Assembly (NCBI RefSeq): GCF_964033635.1
Contig: NZ_OZ035533.1
Location: 3,410,001 to 3,474,000 of the forward strand
DNA: 64,000 nt
Direction of reading: 5' to 3'
DNA from: Chitinophaga sp. MM2321
GTDB taxonomy: Bacteria; Bacteroidota; Bacteroidia; Chitinophagales; Chitinophagaceae
The notes under the pieces were generated by a model. The model saw only the letters and a program-made list of their open reading frames with translations, ran no database searches and was not told where the DNA came from. A program made the position numbers and the translations under genes. Numbering within the stretch: position 1 is the stretch's first letter; the number at the start of each line of letters is the position of its first letter. This document shows, piece by piece, positions 27,773-36,625 of this stretch.

Positions 27773-27848
27773 AAAATACAGATATAAGGATTTCGTACAA
27801 TCTCTTTCGTTATCATAATAATACTTTTATCCGGATATAGAGATTTTT

Positions 27849-27922
27849 TTATGTAGAGATTTAGTTATTTTGTTTCAGAGGATGATATACCCCTGAAACA
27901 AAATAACTAAATCTCTACATAA
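27849..27922 (+). repeat. Perfect 30-bp inverted repeat ending just before a start codon
   Basis: Arms 27849-27878 and 27893-27922 are exact reverse complements, loop 14 bases (27879-27892). The right arm ends two bases before the ATG at 27925. It lies in the divergent gap between the beta-helix gene (minus) and the Pr6Pr gene (plus). In RNA it would fold the whole leader of the plus gene and hide the ribosome landing area. Confidence 0.85.
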
Positions 27923-27924
27923 TC

Positions 27925-28548
27925 ATGAAAGCTTATTTATCTGTATTAACAGTTTTGGGTTGGTTTGCATTAATAGCTCAATTCTGTATCACTATCTCCA
28001 GCGGGATTGCCCCTCCTGTAGAAATCATTATCCAGTACTTCAGCTATTTTACGATACTTACAAATTTGATGGTAGCAGTTTGTTGTACAACGCTGCTGTT
28101 ACGACCCCGATCCCGCTGGGGCGATTTTTTTTCACGTCAAACTACCCGGACGGCCATTACGGTTTACATTGTTATTGTAGGTATTATTTATAACCTGATC
28201 CTGCGTTTTATATGGGAGCCGCAAGGATTACAGCGGGTGGCAGATGAATTGCTGCATCTCATCATCCCCGTGCTTTTCCTGATTTACTGGTTCCTGTTTG
28301 TTCCAAAGAATAAGCTGGGATGGAGTGATTGCTGGCCGTGGCTGATCTACCCAGGTATTTATATCGTATTTACATTTATCCGGGGTTCCTTTTCGGGGTT
28401 CTATCCTTATCCATTTCTGGACGTTACCAAAATTGGATTTGAAAAAGCACTGATCAATTCAGCAGGTATTGCTGCTGTATTCTTTGCGGTATCAATGTTG
28501 TTTATTGCACTGGGTAAATGGAGCAGTAAAAAAGTGGTATCTAACTAA
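27925..28548 (+). CDS. Pr6Pr family integral membrane protein
   Basis: 207 residues with six membrane helices (about 5-27, 38-60, 74-96, 110-128, 141-158, 175-197). The pattern YFSYFTILTNLMVA in helix 2, the RWGDFFSRQTTRTAITVYIVIVGIIYN-type helix 3 region, HLIIPVLFLIYWFLF in helix 4 and WLIYPGIYIVFTFIRG in helix 5 fit the Pr6Pr group, which is distantly akin to the FAR-17a/AIG1 proteins. No activity has been shown for the bacterial members that I know. Its 3' end overlaps the converging GyrI-like gene by 8 bases. Its leader is dominated by the 30-bp inverted repeat. Confidence 0.85.
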   Translation: MKAYLSVLTVLGWFALIAQFCITISSGIAPPVEIIIQYFSYFTILTNLMVAVCCTTLLLRPRSRWGDFFSRQTTRTAITVYIVIVGIIYNLILRFIWEPQGLQRVADELLHLIIPVLFLIYWFLFVPKNKLGWSDCWPWLIYPGIYIVFTFIRGSFSGFYPYPFLDVTKIGFEKALINSAGIAAVFFAVSMLFIALGKWSSKKVVSN

Positions 28549-28963
28549 CATTTCCCGTGTCTAGCCGTACCATGCAGCGCATATCCTTTTCTCCCATATA
28601 CATTTCCAGGCAGAAACCATTGCTGTCGAGTGCGGGGTCGGCTAACAACTGATCGAACGTCCTGCCGACCTGTTGTATGTCATCTGCATAGTTAGCAATA
28701 TAGGTACTGGTATATGTTCCTTTGGGGATAATAAAAGTGTCCAGTCCCGTTTTTCCAGCCTCTTCTTCATTCAGTACTTCAACGGCTGCTTTATAAACAA
28801 TTGTCCCGCTTCTATCGGGGCGGGAGATTCCAAAGAAACGCCTTTCTTTCGTTGAAGGGATGAGGGAGTGCAGCTTTTCGTGTGCAGCCATGATGCCTTC
28901 AGGAAAAGAGGTGGCGGTTACATACATTGTTTTTATGTCGTGGTCCAGCTGGTAGTTTTCCAT
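28541..28963 (-). CDS. GyrI-like small-molecule-binding domain protein
   Basis: 140 residues from the ATG at 28963, where MENYQLDHDIKTMYVTA gives the family's usual beginning; an ATG at 28999 adds twelve residues. The fold is the SHS2-duplicated GyrI/effector-binding domain found at the C-terminus of BmrR-like regulators, here without any DNA-binding domain. Segments FPEGIMAAHEKLHSLIP, RRFFGISRPDRSGTIVYKAAVE and TFIIPKGTYTSTYIANY are typical. Such stand-alone proteins may bind or hydrolyse hydrophobic compounds; the ligand is unknown. The end overlaps the Pr6Pr gene by 8 bases on the opposite strand. Confidence 0.78.
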   Translation of the reverse strand: MENYQLDHDIKTMYVTATSFPEGIMAAHEKLHSLIPSTKERRFFGISRPDRSGTIVYKAAVEVLNEEEAGKTGLDTFIIPKGTYTSTYIANYADDIQQVGRTFDQLLADPALDSNGFCLEMYMGEKDMRCMVRLDTGNVS

Positions 28964-29146
28964 CGTGAAATGTTTTAACGAATACAAACTTACCGACAAA
29001 ATGCAAGGGGAAGGGAGTGCAATTGCGACATTTTAGCGGGCTAATTGTGTCAGGCTGATCGGGGGTGGGTATCTTCAATATACTTGTCTGAAAATTTACC
29101 ACTACTTTCATAAGTATATGATAAATAATATATTATAAGTTTTTTT

Positions 29147-29173
29147 GCATGAATTTTAAATGAAGATTCATGC
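29147..29173. repeat. Small hairpin in the gap before the PafA gene end
   Basis: Arms GCATGAAT and ATTCATGC with an 11-base loop, perfect 8 bp. It lies next to the strong terminator at 29185 in a gene-free stretch of about 300 bases (28964-29271), in which no open frame of note is seen. Possibly a second terminator for minus-strand transcripts or a site in the promoter of the GyrI-like gene. Confidence 0.35.
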
Positions 29174-29184
29174 ATTTTAACATA

Positions 29185-29221
29185 AATCAGGCTGCCCTTT
29201 GTAATAAAGGGCAGCCTGATT
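29185..29221 (-). terminator. Terminator of the long SusC/SusD-phosphatase cluster
   Basis: A perfect 16-bp stem, AATCAGGCTGCCCTTT with AAAGGGCAGCCTGATT, loop GTAAT. It lies 50 bases after the stop of the PafA-like gene and is followed on the minus strand by TTTATGTTAAAA. It marks the end of the minus-strand cluster that begins at 45842. Confidence 0.82.
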
Positions 29222-29271
29222 TTGATGAATTGCTTAACCGATTAAAAGATTACATCGAAAAACTATAAATA

Positions 29272-30897
29272 TTATTCAAATACTTCCCATACCACATGTC
29301 CTATAGTTCCGCTTGGAACCTGGATATTCAGCAATGCAGACACTGTTGGCGCAATATCTGTCATGCCTGTTGTACGATAAGTCTTACCTGGCTTGATACC
29401 CCAGCCCATCCATACAAGCGGAATATGGGCATCATAGGGATACCACAAACCATGTGTGGCACCGGAGCGCCCACCATCTTTCCAGCCGGCATCCAACAAC
29501 ACGATTACATCACCGCCGCGTTGTTTATTATAGCCGTTTATCAACATCGTTTTCAAGGGCTCATGCAATGCTTCTCCACCCAGGTTATGAAGGGATAAAG
29601 CATCAGCAACACCGGGAGTGGCCTTCAGTTTCTGGATCACCATTTCTATCACTGGTTCCAATGGAATTTTATTAGCGGCGAAAGCTGCTCTGTCCAGGTA
29701 CAACTGGTAAGCTGATAGTCCCCGTATACCCTGTGCTACACCAAACTGTTCCAATATACTGGTATTAATCTTCTTCACAACTTCTTCCACATCCAGCAGA
29801 CCGGTAGGCAACCTGTTTTCTTCCAGGAATCCGGGTGATTGTGAAACACCATGATCGGCAGTAATGAAGTAGAGATAGTTTCCTTTGCCAAATCTTTTAT
29901 CGAGATATACAAAGAAGTCTTCCAGTTCTTTATCCAGGCGCAGATAAACATCTTCCGCTTCAATTGAATTAGGACCAAACTGATGACCCACTGCATCCGG
30001 AGAAGAAAAGCTCACTGCGAGGAAATCCGTTTCTGCTCCGCTACCCAGGCCATAGCCTTCAATGGCGGCTTTTGCAAAAGCAAAGGTCAGCGTATTACCA
30101 TAAGGTGTGGAACGCACTGCATTCTTTTCCTTTCCTGCAAAAGTATGCGGGAATACAGGTGCTTTTTCATGACTGAATGATTTCTCATAATCTTTGTTAT
30201 CTGCGTCACTCTGTACATAACTGGCAATGGGATACATTGTTTCCCAGCCCTTGGAAAGATATTTTACAGGAAGCTCCTGTTCATTGAAGCGTTGCACCCA
30301 GGCAGGCAATTCTTTCATGTAATAAGTGCTGGAAATAAAGCCGCCGGATTTGGTATCATACCAGAAAGCTGCATTGGCGGTATGACCACCAGGCAGGATC
30401 GAGGCCCTGTCTTTCAGCGCAACACCTACTACTTTACTTTTAAAATTCGTTGCCAGCCGTAGTTCATCTGTAACCGTTGATACCAGCAGATTGCGGGGAG
30501 ACATCTTCCCATTTTTCCCTGCCGTTCCCACTCCTTCCACAGTACTGTCTTCCGTACAATACACTGCCCGTTGCAATTGACGACTATACCAGTCGTTATC
30601 CACGATCCCGTGTACAGCAGGTGTAGTTCCCGTATATACAGAAGTATGTCCGCAAGCGGTAACCGTAGGTGCGTAATTGATATAAGTTTGTTCACAACGG
30701 AAACCATCGCGCAGCAGGCGTTTAAAACCACCGTTGCCATACCTCGCGGAATACCGGTAGAGATAATCCCAACGCATCTGGTCTACCATCATGCCCACTA
30801 CAATTTTTGGTTTGGGTGCAGCCCGTTGTTGCGCAACTGTAGTTAAAGTTGTGAGCAACAGTAAACCGGCAACCCAGGTATATTTTATATTTTTCAT
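29272..30897 (-). CDS. pafA: PafA-type alkaline phosphatase
   Basis: 541 residues with a signal peptide ending near VAQQ. It is an alkaline phosphatase superfamily monoesterase. The active site matches Elizabethkingia PafA nearly residue by residue: metal ligand Asp39 in MMVDQMRWD, nucleophile Thr80 in NYAPTVTACGHTSVYTG, Asn101 in GIVDNDWY, and Lys162/Arg164 in ALKDRASILPGGH, one off from or equal to D38, T79, N100, K162 and R164. Later metal ligands lie in SFSSPDAVGHQFG, TADHGVS and GATHGLWYP. PafA-type enzymes are broad phosphatases active without phosphate starvation control in many Bacteroidota. Here it is the last gene of a SusC/SusD cluster, 26 bases after its neighbour. Confidence 0.92.
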   Translation of the reverse strand: MKNIKYTWVAGLLLLTTLTTVAQQRAAPKPKIVVGMMVDQMRWDYLYRYSARYGNGGFKRLLRDGFRCEQTYINYAPTVTACGHTSVYTGTTPAVHGIVDNDWYSRQLQRAVYCTEDSTVEGVGTAGKNGKMSPRNLLVSTVTDELRLATNFKSKVVGVALKDRASILPGGHTANAAFWYDTKSGGFISSTYYMKELPAWVQRFNEQELPVKYLSKGWETMYPIASYVQSDADNKDYEKSFSHEKAPVFPHTFAGKEKNAVRSTPYGNTLTFAFAKAAIEGYGLGSGAETDFLAVSFSSPDAVGHQFGPNSIEAEDVYLRLDKELEDFFVYLDKRFGKGNYLYFITADHGVSQSPGFLEENRLPTGLLDVEEVVKKINTSILEQFGVAQGIRGLSAYQLYLDRAAFAANKIPLEPVIEMVIQKLKATPGVADALSLHNLGGEALHEPLKTMLINGYNKQRGGDVIVLLDAGWKDGGRSGATHGLWYPYDAHIPLVWMGWGIKPGKTYRTTGMTDIAPTVSALLNIQVPSGTIGHVVWEVFE

Positions 30898-30923
30898 GCT
30901 ATCATACTTGCTTGATCAATCAT

Positions 30924-33065
30924 TTATTCCAACACTTTCAGATAACGCGCCATCCAGTATGGCAGCAGGAATTCATCGCCTGCCAGTTCTGATGCCCCAT
31001 CATCGCCGCCATCAAGATTAAACGCATTGGCATTGTGCCGGTGTAACGGCTGCTCATCCATAGGTAGCAATACCTCCGTTGTTTGATTGCGAAAATTGGC
31101 CGGTAGCAGCGTGATATCTTTCCGGTGTGAATTTTTAATGGTCCATCTAACCTGATCCATGGGATAAGTCTGCAACCACCACGTAGTGGCGTCCGCATCA
31201 TAATTCCCCGCAGTAGCCAGTGTGATCAGGTTCCATGCGGCGTTTTTCTCAGGGCGTTCTGATTCCCAAAGATTAAGGATAGCACTTTTGTACTGCTGCT
31301 TCAGTTCATCTGTAAATGCATAGTTTGATAAAACCCAGTAAGTGAGAAATGCCATTTCATCATCAGAGTGGTTCCAGCCGCCCATGCCCAGGTCTACACC
31401 TTCGTGAATATAACCCGGCGTTTGTTTAATGGTGCGGGTATCGATAAGTATATTTTTAAGGTACCCGTGTTTTTTCATCAGCTTATATGCTTCTGTTTTA
31501 TACCTTTCTTTTCCGGTAAGCGCATATGCAACCTGTAAACCTGCAATAATGGTAGTACTTCCCAACCTGCGATCGCCGATAGTAGTAGGATACCAGTTGA
31601 TATATTCAGGGTTCCAGCGTGCCCACAGGGTAGGTTTCTTATCGATATCAATCATGGTATACTTGTTATCAAGAATATGCGTCATGATCTTATCTATGAA
31701 AGTAGCCACCCTTTGCTTTTCTTCCGGTGTTTCCGCTACCATTTCATTCAGTACTGCCGCTACCCAGATATAGGCTACAAATTCATCGCTGCTGGTATGT
31801 CCTTTCCATTCCCATTCCGGATCAGGGGATTCGCGCCATCTTTCAGGATCTGAATTTTTATATCCCTTTCTTTCAAAAGTGCGGGAAGGAAATCCTTTCA
31901 GCTGGTTAATGGATAATATTCTTTCAAATGCTTCAAATGCTTCCCAGGCGTAGCGTTTGGCGCTCGGCTCCTTCGTAACTGCATATTTAAAAGCCTGGCT
32001 GCCGAGATAAAAACTGCTCCACAGACCATCATTATCTGTATCCGCCATTTCAGCAGAACCGACATCTCCGTGAGGATTCAGCTGCAGGTTGGCAATGAAG
32101 CCATAACGAATATGGCGTTCACGGATCTTGCGCTCAAAGTAAGCAGCTTTCTGTGCCAGTGTTTGTTTTGTGAATTCAATTTTATTCAGACCGGTAGCGG
32201 TTAAAACATATACATCACCATAACTGTCGGCAGCCATTCCTTTTACAGCATCCTGGTCCAGCCAGCGGCGGGAAGCAAAATAGCGGTAAGTGCCCGAATC
32301 CGTTTGCATAAAAGCGCCTTGTGCGGTGCCTGCCCAAATATGGCCGTTGACAACCATCACCTGCCCGATAGCCGGAACAGGTACACGTACCTGCAGGGAA
32401 AGACTGGTATCACCGGTAGTACGGTTAATGGCATAATAACCATTGTTGGTACTGAGTACAATATCGTTGCCACGGAAAGCCATAGCAGTTACGCCTTGTA
32501 CGGAATGCACCTTTACAAAACGCTGGCCATCCAGGCGGTAAACGGCTTTATCGCTTAATATAAAAAACGTCCCGCCATTTGCTTCCATGCGTTGTACGCC
32601 TTCCGCAATAACCGGTAGCTCCTGTAATTTTCCTTTGTCGCCGATGGCCAGGGCGTTATTCCCTGACAGCAACATGCGACCGGCGGCATCAACAACCACC
32701 TGGTTAAATTTTCCGGATGGAAGATTGATGTAGGGTACACCGGCATAACCGTTGGTAAGACATTTATCCGCATATAAATAATACAGATGTCCGCTTCCTT
32801 CCTGCGTAGTAACGTCCACCGGTATTTTCTGTGCCAGTGGCCGGAAACGGAGGTCTCTTACCAGGTCGTTTCCGCTAACGCGGTAAAAGCCCTGGGTAGT
32901 GAGCACCTGTACATTATCATTATAATCTATAATTACTTTGCGCATCTGCAATCCTGCCGGCACATTGTATTTTATAGAAACAGCCTGTGTAAACGGCAGG
33001 TCAGGCGTAGCGTAAGCCGCGCACGAGAGTAGCAGGCCCGCTGCCAGGTAAGTTATTTTCTTCAT
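30924..33065 (-). CDS. Secreted protein: beta-propeller-like half plus alpha-helical (glycosidase-like) half
   Basis: 713 residues, signal peptide ending near AAYATP (about 20). Residues 30-290 consist of short repeats of the kind GxxxALAIGDKGKL, AMAFRGNDIVLSTNNGYYAI, GHIWAGTAQGAFMQTDSG and SYGDVYVLTATGLNKIEF, which look like propeller blades. Residues about 310-690 are helical with many Trp, Tyr and His, e.g. GDVGSAEMADTDNDGLWSSF, ESPDPEWEWKGHTSSDEFV, GGWNHSDDEMAFLTYWVLS; this suggests an (alpha/alpha)-barrel. I do not recognise a named family. The acidic pairs near DTDNDGLW and HSDDEM are candidate catalytic sites. It lies ten bases after a GH67/GH20-like gene and so likely acts on the same material. 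Confidence 0.65.
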   Translation of the reverse strand: MKKITYLAAGLLLSCAAYATPDLPFTQAVSIKYNVPAGLQMRKVIIDYNDNVQVLTTQGFYRVSGNDLVRDLRFRPLAQKIPVDVTTQEGSGHLYYLYADKCLTNGYAGVPYINLPSGKFNQVVVDAAGRMLLSGNNALAIGDKGKLQELPVIAEGVQRMEANGGTFFILSDKAVYRLDGQRFVKVHSVQGVTAMAFRGNDIVLSTNNGYYAINRTTGDTSLSLQVRVPVPAIGQVMVVNGHIWAGTAQGAFMQTDSGTYRYFASRRWLDQDAVKGMAADSYGDVYVLTATGLNKIEFTKQTLAQKAAYFERKIRERHIRYGFIANLQLNPHGDVGSAEMADTDNDGLWSSFYLGSQAFKYAVTKEPSAKRYAWEAFEAFERILSINQLKGFPSRTFERKGYKNSDPERWRESPDPEWEWKGHTSSDEFVAYIWVAAVLNEMVAETPEEKQRVATFIDKIMTHILDNKYTMIDIDKKPTLWARWNPEYINWYPTTIGDRRLGSTTIIAGLQVAYALTGKERYKTEAYKLMKKHGYLKNILIDTRTIKQTPGYIHEGVDLGMGGWNHSDDEMAFLTYWVLSNYAFTDELKQQYKSAILNLWESERPEKNAAWNLITLATAGNYDADATTWWLQTYPMDQVRWTIKNSHRKDITLLPANFRNQTTEVLLPMDEQPLHRHNANAFNLDGGDDGASELAGDEFLLPYWMARYLKVLE

Positions 33066-33075
33066 GCCAATGATT

Positions 33076-35322
33076 TTATAATTTAATCAACCACACTTCA
33101 GAGACCCTTGAATGTTGCCGCCAGTTAAGGTGTTCTTCATCAATGCTGTCCCAGGTGAGCACCAAAGTGCCTGTTTTACTCAATGCAGGAGGTACGGGAA
33201 ATTCTTTGATCTCTCCTATCCCTTTATTATACAAGGTTGGTTTGAGCCGCTCTCCGTTTGCACGGAGCAGGCTTTCACCGTTACCGGTAACTCTTATGAT
33301 ATAACGTGCTGTTGTGTCGAGATGATCATACCGCATGGCAGAAGGCCAGCGCATACTTACCATCCATGAAAGACGTCTGCGGCTGTAACCACTTTCCCAC
33401 CAATCGAAACCGGGAGCGTCGCTGCGGAGTATGAGCGGGTCTGTATGCAGGTCTTCCGTCCGCACTACATGCGAAGATTTGGAAACATTCCCGACATTAT
33501 CGTAAAAGCTTCCTGGTCCGGGGTTTTCCCAGTGGGCGATCGTATCCAGGGCTTTGCGTTGTTCCGTTTTAGAACGGGTACGAATGTCACGGAATTTGTC
33601 TTCCAGCCACCAGCGGTTATTCAGCGGCCTGTCCAGAAAGTCCAGCACGGCGCCTCTTTCAGCGCCTGCAGCTTTATATTTAGCCACGCTCGTTTGCAGG
33701 GCAACCGATTTATAAAGATCATCACATAAAGCGATGATGCGGTTGCGCCACTGTGGCATGATCACTTTATCGGCCTGTTGCAGTATTTTTTCTGCGCGGC
33801 CTATCGCATCGCCGCTTTCCAGCAGGGTGCGGTTAACGGCTGCTTCCAGTCCGGCTTCGCGGATGGCGCGCGCTCTCGTATAGGCGTCGTAGTAAGCTCT
33901 CAACAGAAACATCTGCCAGCGCCAGTTACCGGCCAATTCGGGGTGGTCCTGTTCCTGTTTTTGCCACAGACTGAGTGTGGCGGGGATGCCGCCATTGTCT
34001 GCGATAGCGCCTTCCCAGTTTTTTTCCAGCGCAAGGATACCATCAGCTGCTTCTTCGCGGAAAGAAGAACCGAAAAAGTAATTGGTGTACTGTATCAATA
34101 TCTCTCTCACGTCTGCCCCGGTATTCCAACCCAGCATACTCCACACCATTTTATTCAGATCATCATGCGCGCCATCGGAATAGCTGATAAAGCCATCCAT
34201 GTAGGGAGCGATGTAGCGGTAAATGTTGGCATAATAAACCGGTTGGGGATTCACCGGTTCCCGGCCGAGTGTCAAGGCAAAGGCGGGGTCCCACCATACT
34301 ACCGGATAATCGCAGCGTACCGTATGCGTGATATCGGGGTAATGACGGATCTTATACATAGCAGGCAATGCTGCCCTTGTATCTTCCAGCGAGGGGCTGG
34401 ATGGGCCCACCACGATGCCTCCAAGCCAGGTTGGCTTGTTTTGATGGATATAGGAATAAACGAAGGCGCAGTCTTCCGGATCATAGCCTTGCAGCGATAA
34501 CCAGATCTGCGCCTTCGGATGATATTTCTTTAAAGAAACGGACAGTTCTTCCAACAATGGAAGTACTTCCTGTGGTTTATTATCACCTGGATCTCCGCCG
34601 GGAAAAAAGACGGCATCAAGCCGGACTGCCTGCCGAAGAAGGGTATCAAATTGCAGCAGGTAGTTTTTTCTTTTTACGGCATCCTTCAGGTCAAAAGTAG
34701 CCGGTGTCCATACGGAGAAGTCCAGGTCATATTTCTTGCAAAACCCGCTGATGCGCAGGTTCATATCCATTGATGGAATCGTAAAATGTGGAGAAGGCGG
34801 CATAAAGGGAATGGCCTCAATGCTGTTTGCTCCGAATATAGCCAGGTCGCGGATATATTGTTCATATTGTTCCGGTGTCCATCCATCGTATGAATTGGCG
34901 AGATTGCGGTAACCGATCTGATGGCCACGGATGGCTTTTTCAGGAACGACTTCCACGTCCGGTATGTCTGGTAATACCACACCTTGTTTGTTGTATTCCA
35001 TCACCCGGAGTAAATATCCGGCGCCATACAACAAGCCACGGGTGCCATCTCCTTCCACTCGTGTGATCCGTCTGCCTTTATCTGATGACTGGCGGATCCG
35101 GTATGATTCCGGCCGGGATTTCACGGCGGTGAATACAATAACATCTCCGCTTGCCGGCATCTCTGTTGAAATGCTCCACTGCAGGCCGGTGCGTCGTTTC
35201 ACCTCTTCCTGTAAGACCTGCGCGGCCACCTGATTATCTTTACTAACAATCGTCACCCGCTGTAATATTGTGCCTGCACAAAATAGCGGGATGCATAATA
35301 GCATGGTTAGGATTCCTTTCAT
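33076..35322 (-). CDS. Secreted GH67/GH20-like protein with N-terminal carbohydrate-helper domain and TIM barrel
   Basis: 748 residues from the ATG at 35322, where MKGILTMLLCIPLFCAG starts a signal peptide; an ATG at 35346 adds eight residues. Residues about 22-125 form the small alpha/beta domain shared by alpha-glucuronidases and hexosaminidases (ILQRVTIVSKDNQVAAQ, LQEEVKRRTGL, VEGDGTRGLLYGAGYLLRV). A TIM barrel follows with RGHQIGYRN, FGANSIEAIPFMPPSPHF, DAVFFPGGDPGDN, PKAQIWLSLQGY and VVWWDPA. The C-terminal third is helical with a beta end domain. No family assignment is certain; an enzyme on acidic or modified sugars is likely. The gene sits between a metallophosphatase and a propeller protein. 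Confidence 0.7.
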   Translation of the reverse strand: MKGILTMLLCIPLFCAGTILQRVTIVSKDNQVAAQVLQEEVKRRTGLQWSISTEMPASGDVIVFTAVKSRPESYRIRQSSDKGRRITRVEGDGTRGLLYGAGYLLRVMEYNKQGVVLPDIPDVEVVPEKAIRGHQIGYRNLANSYDGWTPEQYEQYIRDLAIFGANSIEAIPFMPPSPHFTIPSMDMNLRISGFCKKYDLDFSVWTPATFDLKDAVKRKNYLLQFDTLLRQAVRLDAVFFPGGDPGDNKPQEVLPLLEELSVSLKKYHPKAQIWLSLQGYDPEDCAFVYSYIHQNKPTWLGGIVVGPSSPSLEDTRAALPAMYKIRHYPDITHTVRCDYPVVWWDPAFALTLGREPVNPQPVYYANIYRYIAPYMDGFISYSDGAHDDLNKMVWSMLGWNTGADVREILIQYTNYFFGSSFREEAADGILALEKNWEGAIADNGGIPATLSLWQKQEQDHPELAGNWRWQMFLLRAYYDAYTRARAIREAGLEAAVNRTLLESGDAIGRAEKILQQADKVIMPQWRNRIIALCDDLYKSVALQTSVAKYKAAGAERGAVLDFLDRPLNNRWWLEDKFRDIRTRSKTEQRKALDTIAHWENPGPGSFYDNVGNVSKSSHVVRTEDLHTDPLILRSDAPGFDWWESGYSRRRLSWMVSMRWPSAMRYDHLDTTARYIIRVTGNGESLLRANGERLKPTLYNKGIGEIKEFPVPPALSKTGTLVLTWDSIDEEHLNWRQHSRVSEVWLIKL

Positions 35323-35396
35323 TTCTTTCTTAAATAATAATTTCATCCTTTAAAACAAAGGATGTGGGGAATAACAGGATGATTAATATATCCTTA

Positions 35397-36620
35397 TCAT
35401 TTCATTTTATTCTTCAGCAGGTTCTCACCGTTGGCCTGTTTCTCCAGCTCAAAAGCATCAAACAATTCTCCGGTAACCGTGTAGGCGCGGTAAGAAATTG
35501 TCTTTGGCTTTACATCTACTATCTGATATAATTGTGTATAGGTACCCGTGCGCGCCATCCATGGCTGTGAACTTATCTCAGTCATTTTTGGACCGCTGAC
35601 GGATACCACATACACTGGCCCCGTATTGCCGGAGCGCCCGCGGGCATAGGTATGATCATGACCCTGGAGTACCAGGTCCACTTTATATTTATCTAATAAC
35701 GGTTTAAAATTTTCGCGCAATCTTGTATTGTCGTGCTTCTTGCTTGTTGACAATACCGGATGGTGGAAGGTGATACAGGTCCAGCGGTTAGGATTATTTT
35801 TCAATACATCTTCCAACCAGGTTTGCTGTCTTGCCAACAGGGTATCAGATATCCGGATTTCCTCTGAATTCAGGGAAATGAAACGCATACCCTGTACATC
35901 CGTATAGTAAACAGTTTCTTCCAGGCCTGCCGGGCCGTTTTCCGGCAGGGTGAACTGTGGCCGCCAAAACACAGAGGGTACATCTTGCCCCGCTGTGTTT
36001 TCATAATATTCATGATTCCCGGGCGTCATCATCCCGGGGATGCTGCTATGGATGAAGCTACCAGCTTCAAACCATTGCTGCCATTGGTTATTATTATTGC
36101 CCTTGTGTACGAGGTCGCCCGCGTGAATGATCAGGCGCGCATCCGGAGCCGATGACCAGGCTTTCCGGATGGCCCTTGACCATAGGGAAAGGATATTTGC
36201 CTGTGCATCTCCCAGATAAATAAAGGAGAAGGGTTCGCCGGGAAGTCCGGCAGTACTGAACTGGAACCATTCGCTCCATTCTTCTCCCTGTCCTACCCTA
36301 TACGCATATACGGTATTGGGTTGCAGACCGGAAAAAGTGAAATGATGATAGCGTACGGGTAAAGAATCTGCAAAAGGGGCGGTCGTTTCCGCTTTATATT
36401 GCGTTGCCTGTGCCGTAAAACGCGGATCAGCGGTAGCGGGTGCCAGCTCGGCATAACTTGTTGTAATGGATTGTGCTGTTCTCCAGGTTACAGCCGCAGT
36501 CCGGGAAGGGTCTGCCGTAACATTCAATACAATACGGTCGGGTCTTAAGCTTTGTGCATGTACCTCACATTGTAAAAAGCAGGTGGCCAGTAGCCACCCG
36601 CTTATTATAAATCTCATCAT
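35397..36620 (-). CDS. Purple-acid-phosphatase-like metallophosphoesterase
   Basis: 407 residues from the ATG at 36620 or its neighbour at 36617; both follow the SusD stop directly, while the ATG at 36641 would overlap that gene by 16 bases and add a hydrophilic tail before the signal peptide. After the signal (ending CEVHAQ) comes an N-terminal fibronectin-III-like domain (LRPDRIVLNVTADPSRTAAV, VTWRT), then a calcineurin-like domain with IYLGDAQAN, IIHAGDLVHKG, MTPGNHEYY, TFHHPVLST and LQGHDHTYARG, all metal-ligand motifs of purple acid phosphatases. It should release phosphate from esters outside the inner membrane. It is directly coupled to SusD. Confidence 0.88.
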   Translation of the reverse strand: MMRFIISGWLLATCFLQCEVHAQSLRPDRIVLNVTADPSRTAAVTWRTAQSITTSYAELAPATADPRFTAQATQYKAETTAPFADSLPVRYHHFTFSGLQPNTVYAYRVGQGEEWSEWFQFSTAGLPGEPFSFIYLGDAQANILSLWSRAIRKAWSSAPDARLIIHAGDLVHKGNNNNQWQQWFEAGSFIHSSIPGMMTPGNHEYYENTAGQDVPSVFWRPQFTLPENGPAGLEETVYYTDVQGMRFISLNSEEIRISDTLLARQQTWLEDVLKNNPNRWTCITFHHPVLSTSKKHDNTRLRENFKPLLDKYKVDLVLQGHDHTYARGRSGNTGPVYVVSVSGPKMTEISSQPWMARTGTYTQLYQIVDVKPKTISYRAYTVTGELFDAFELEKQANGENLLKNKMK

Positions 36621-36625
36621 AGCTT

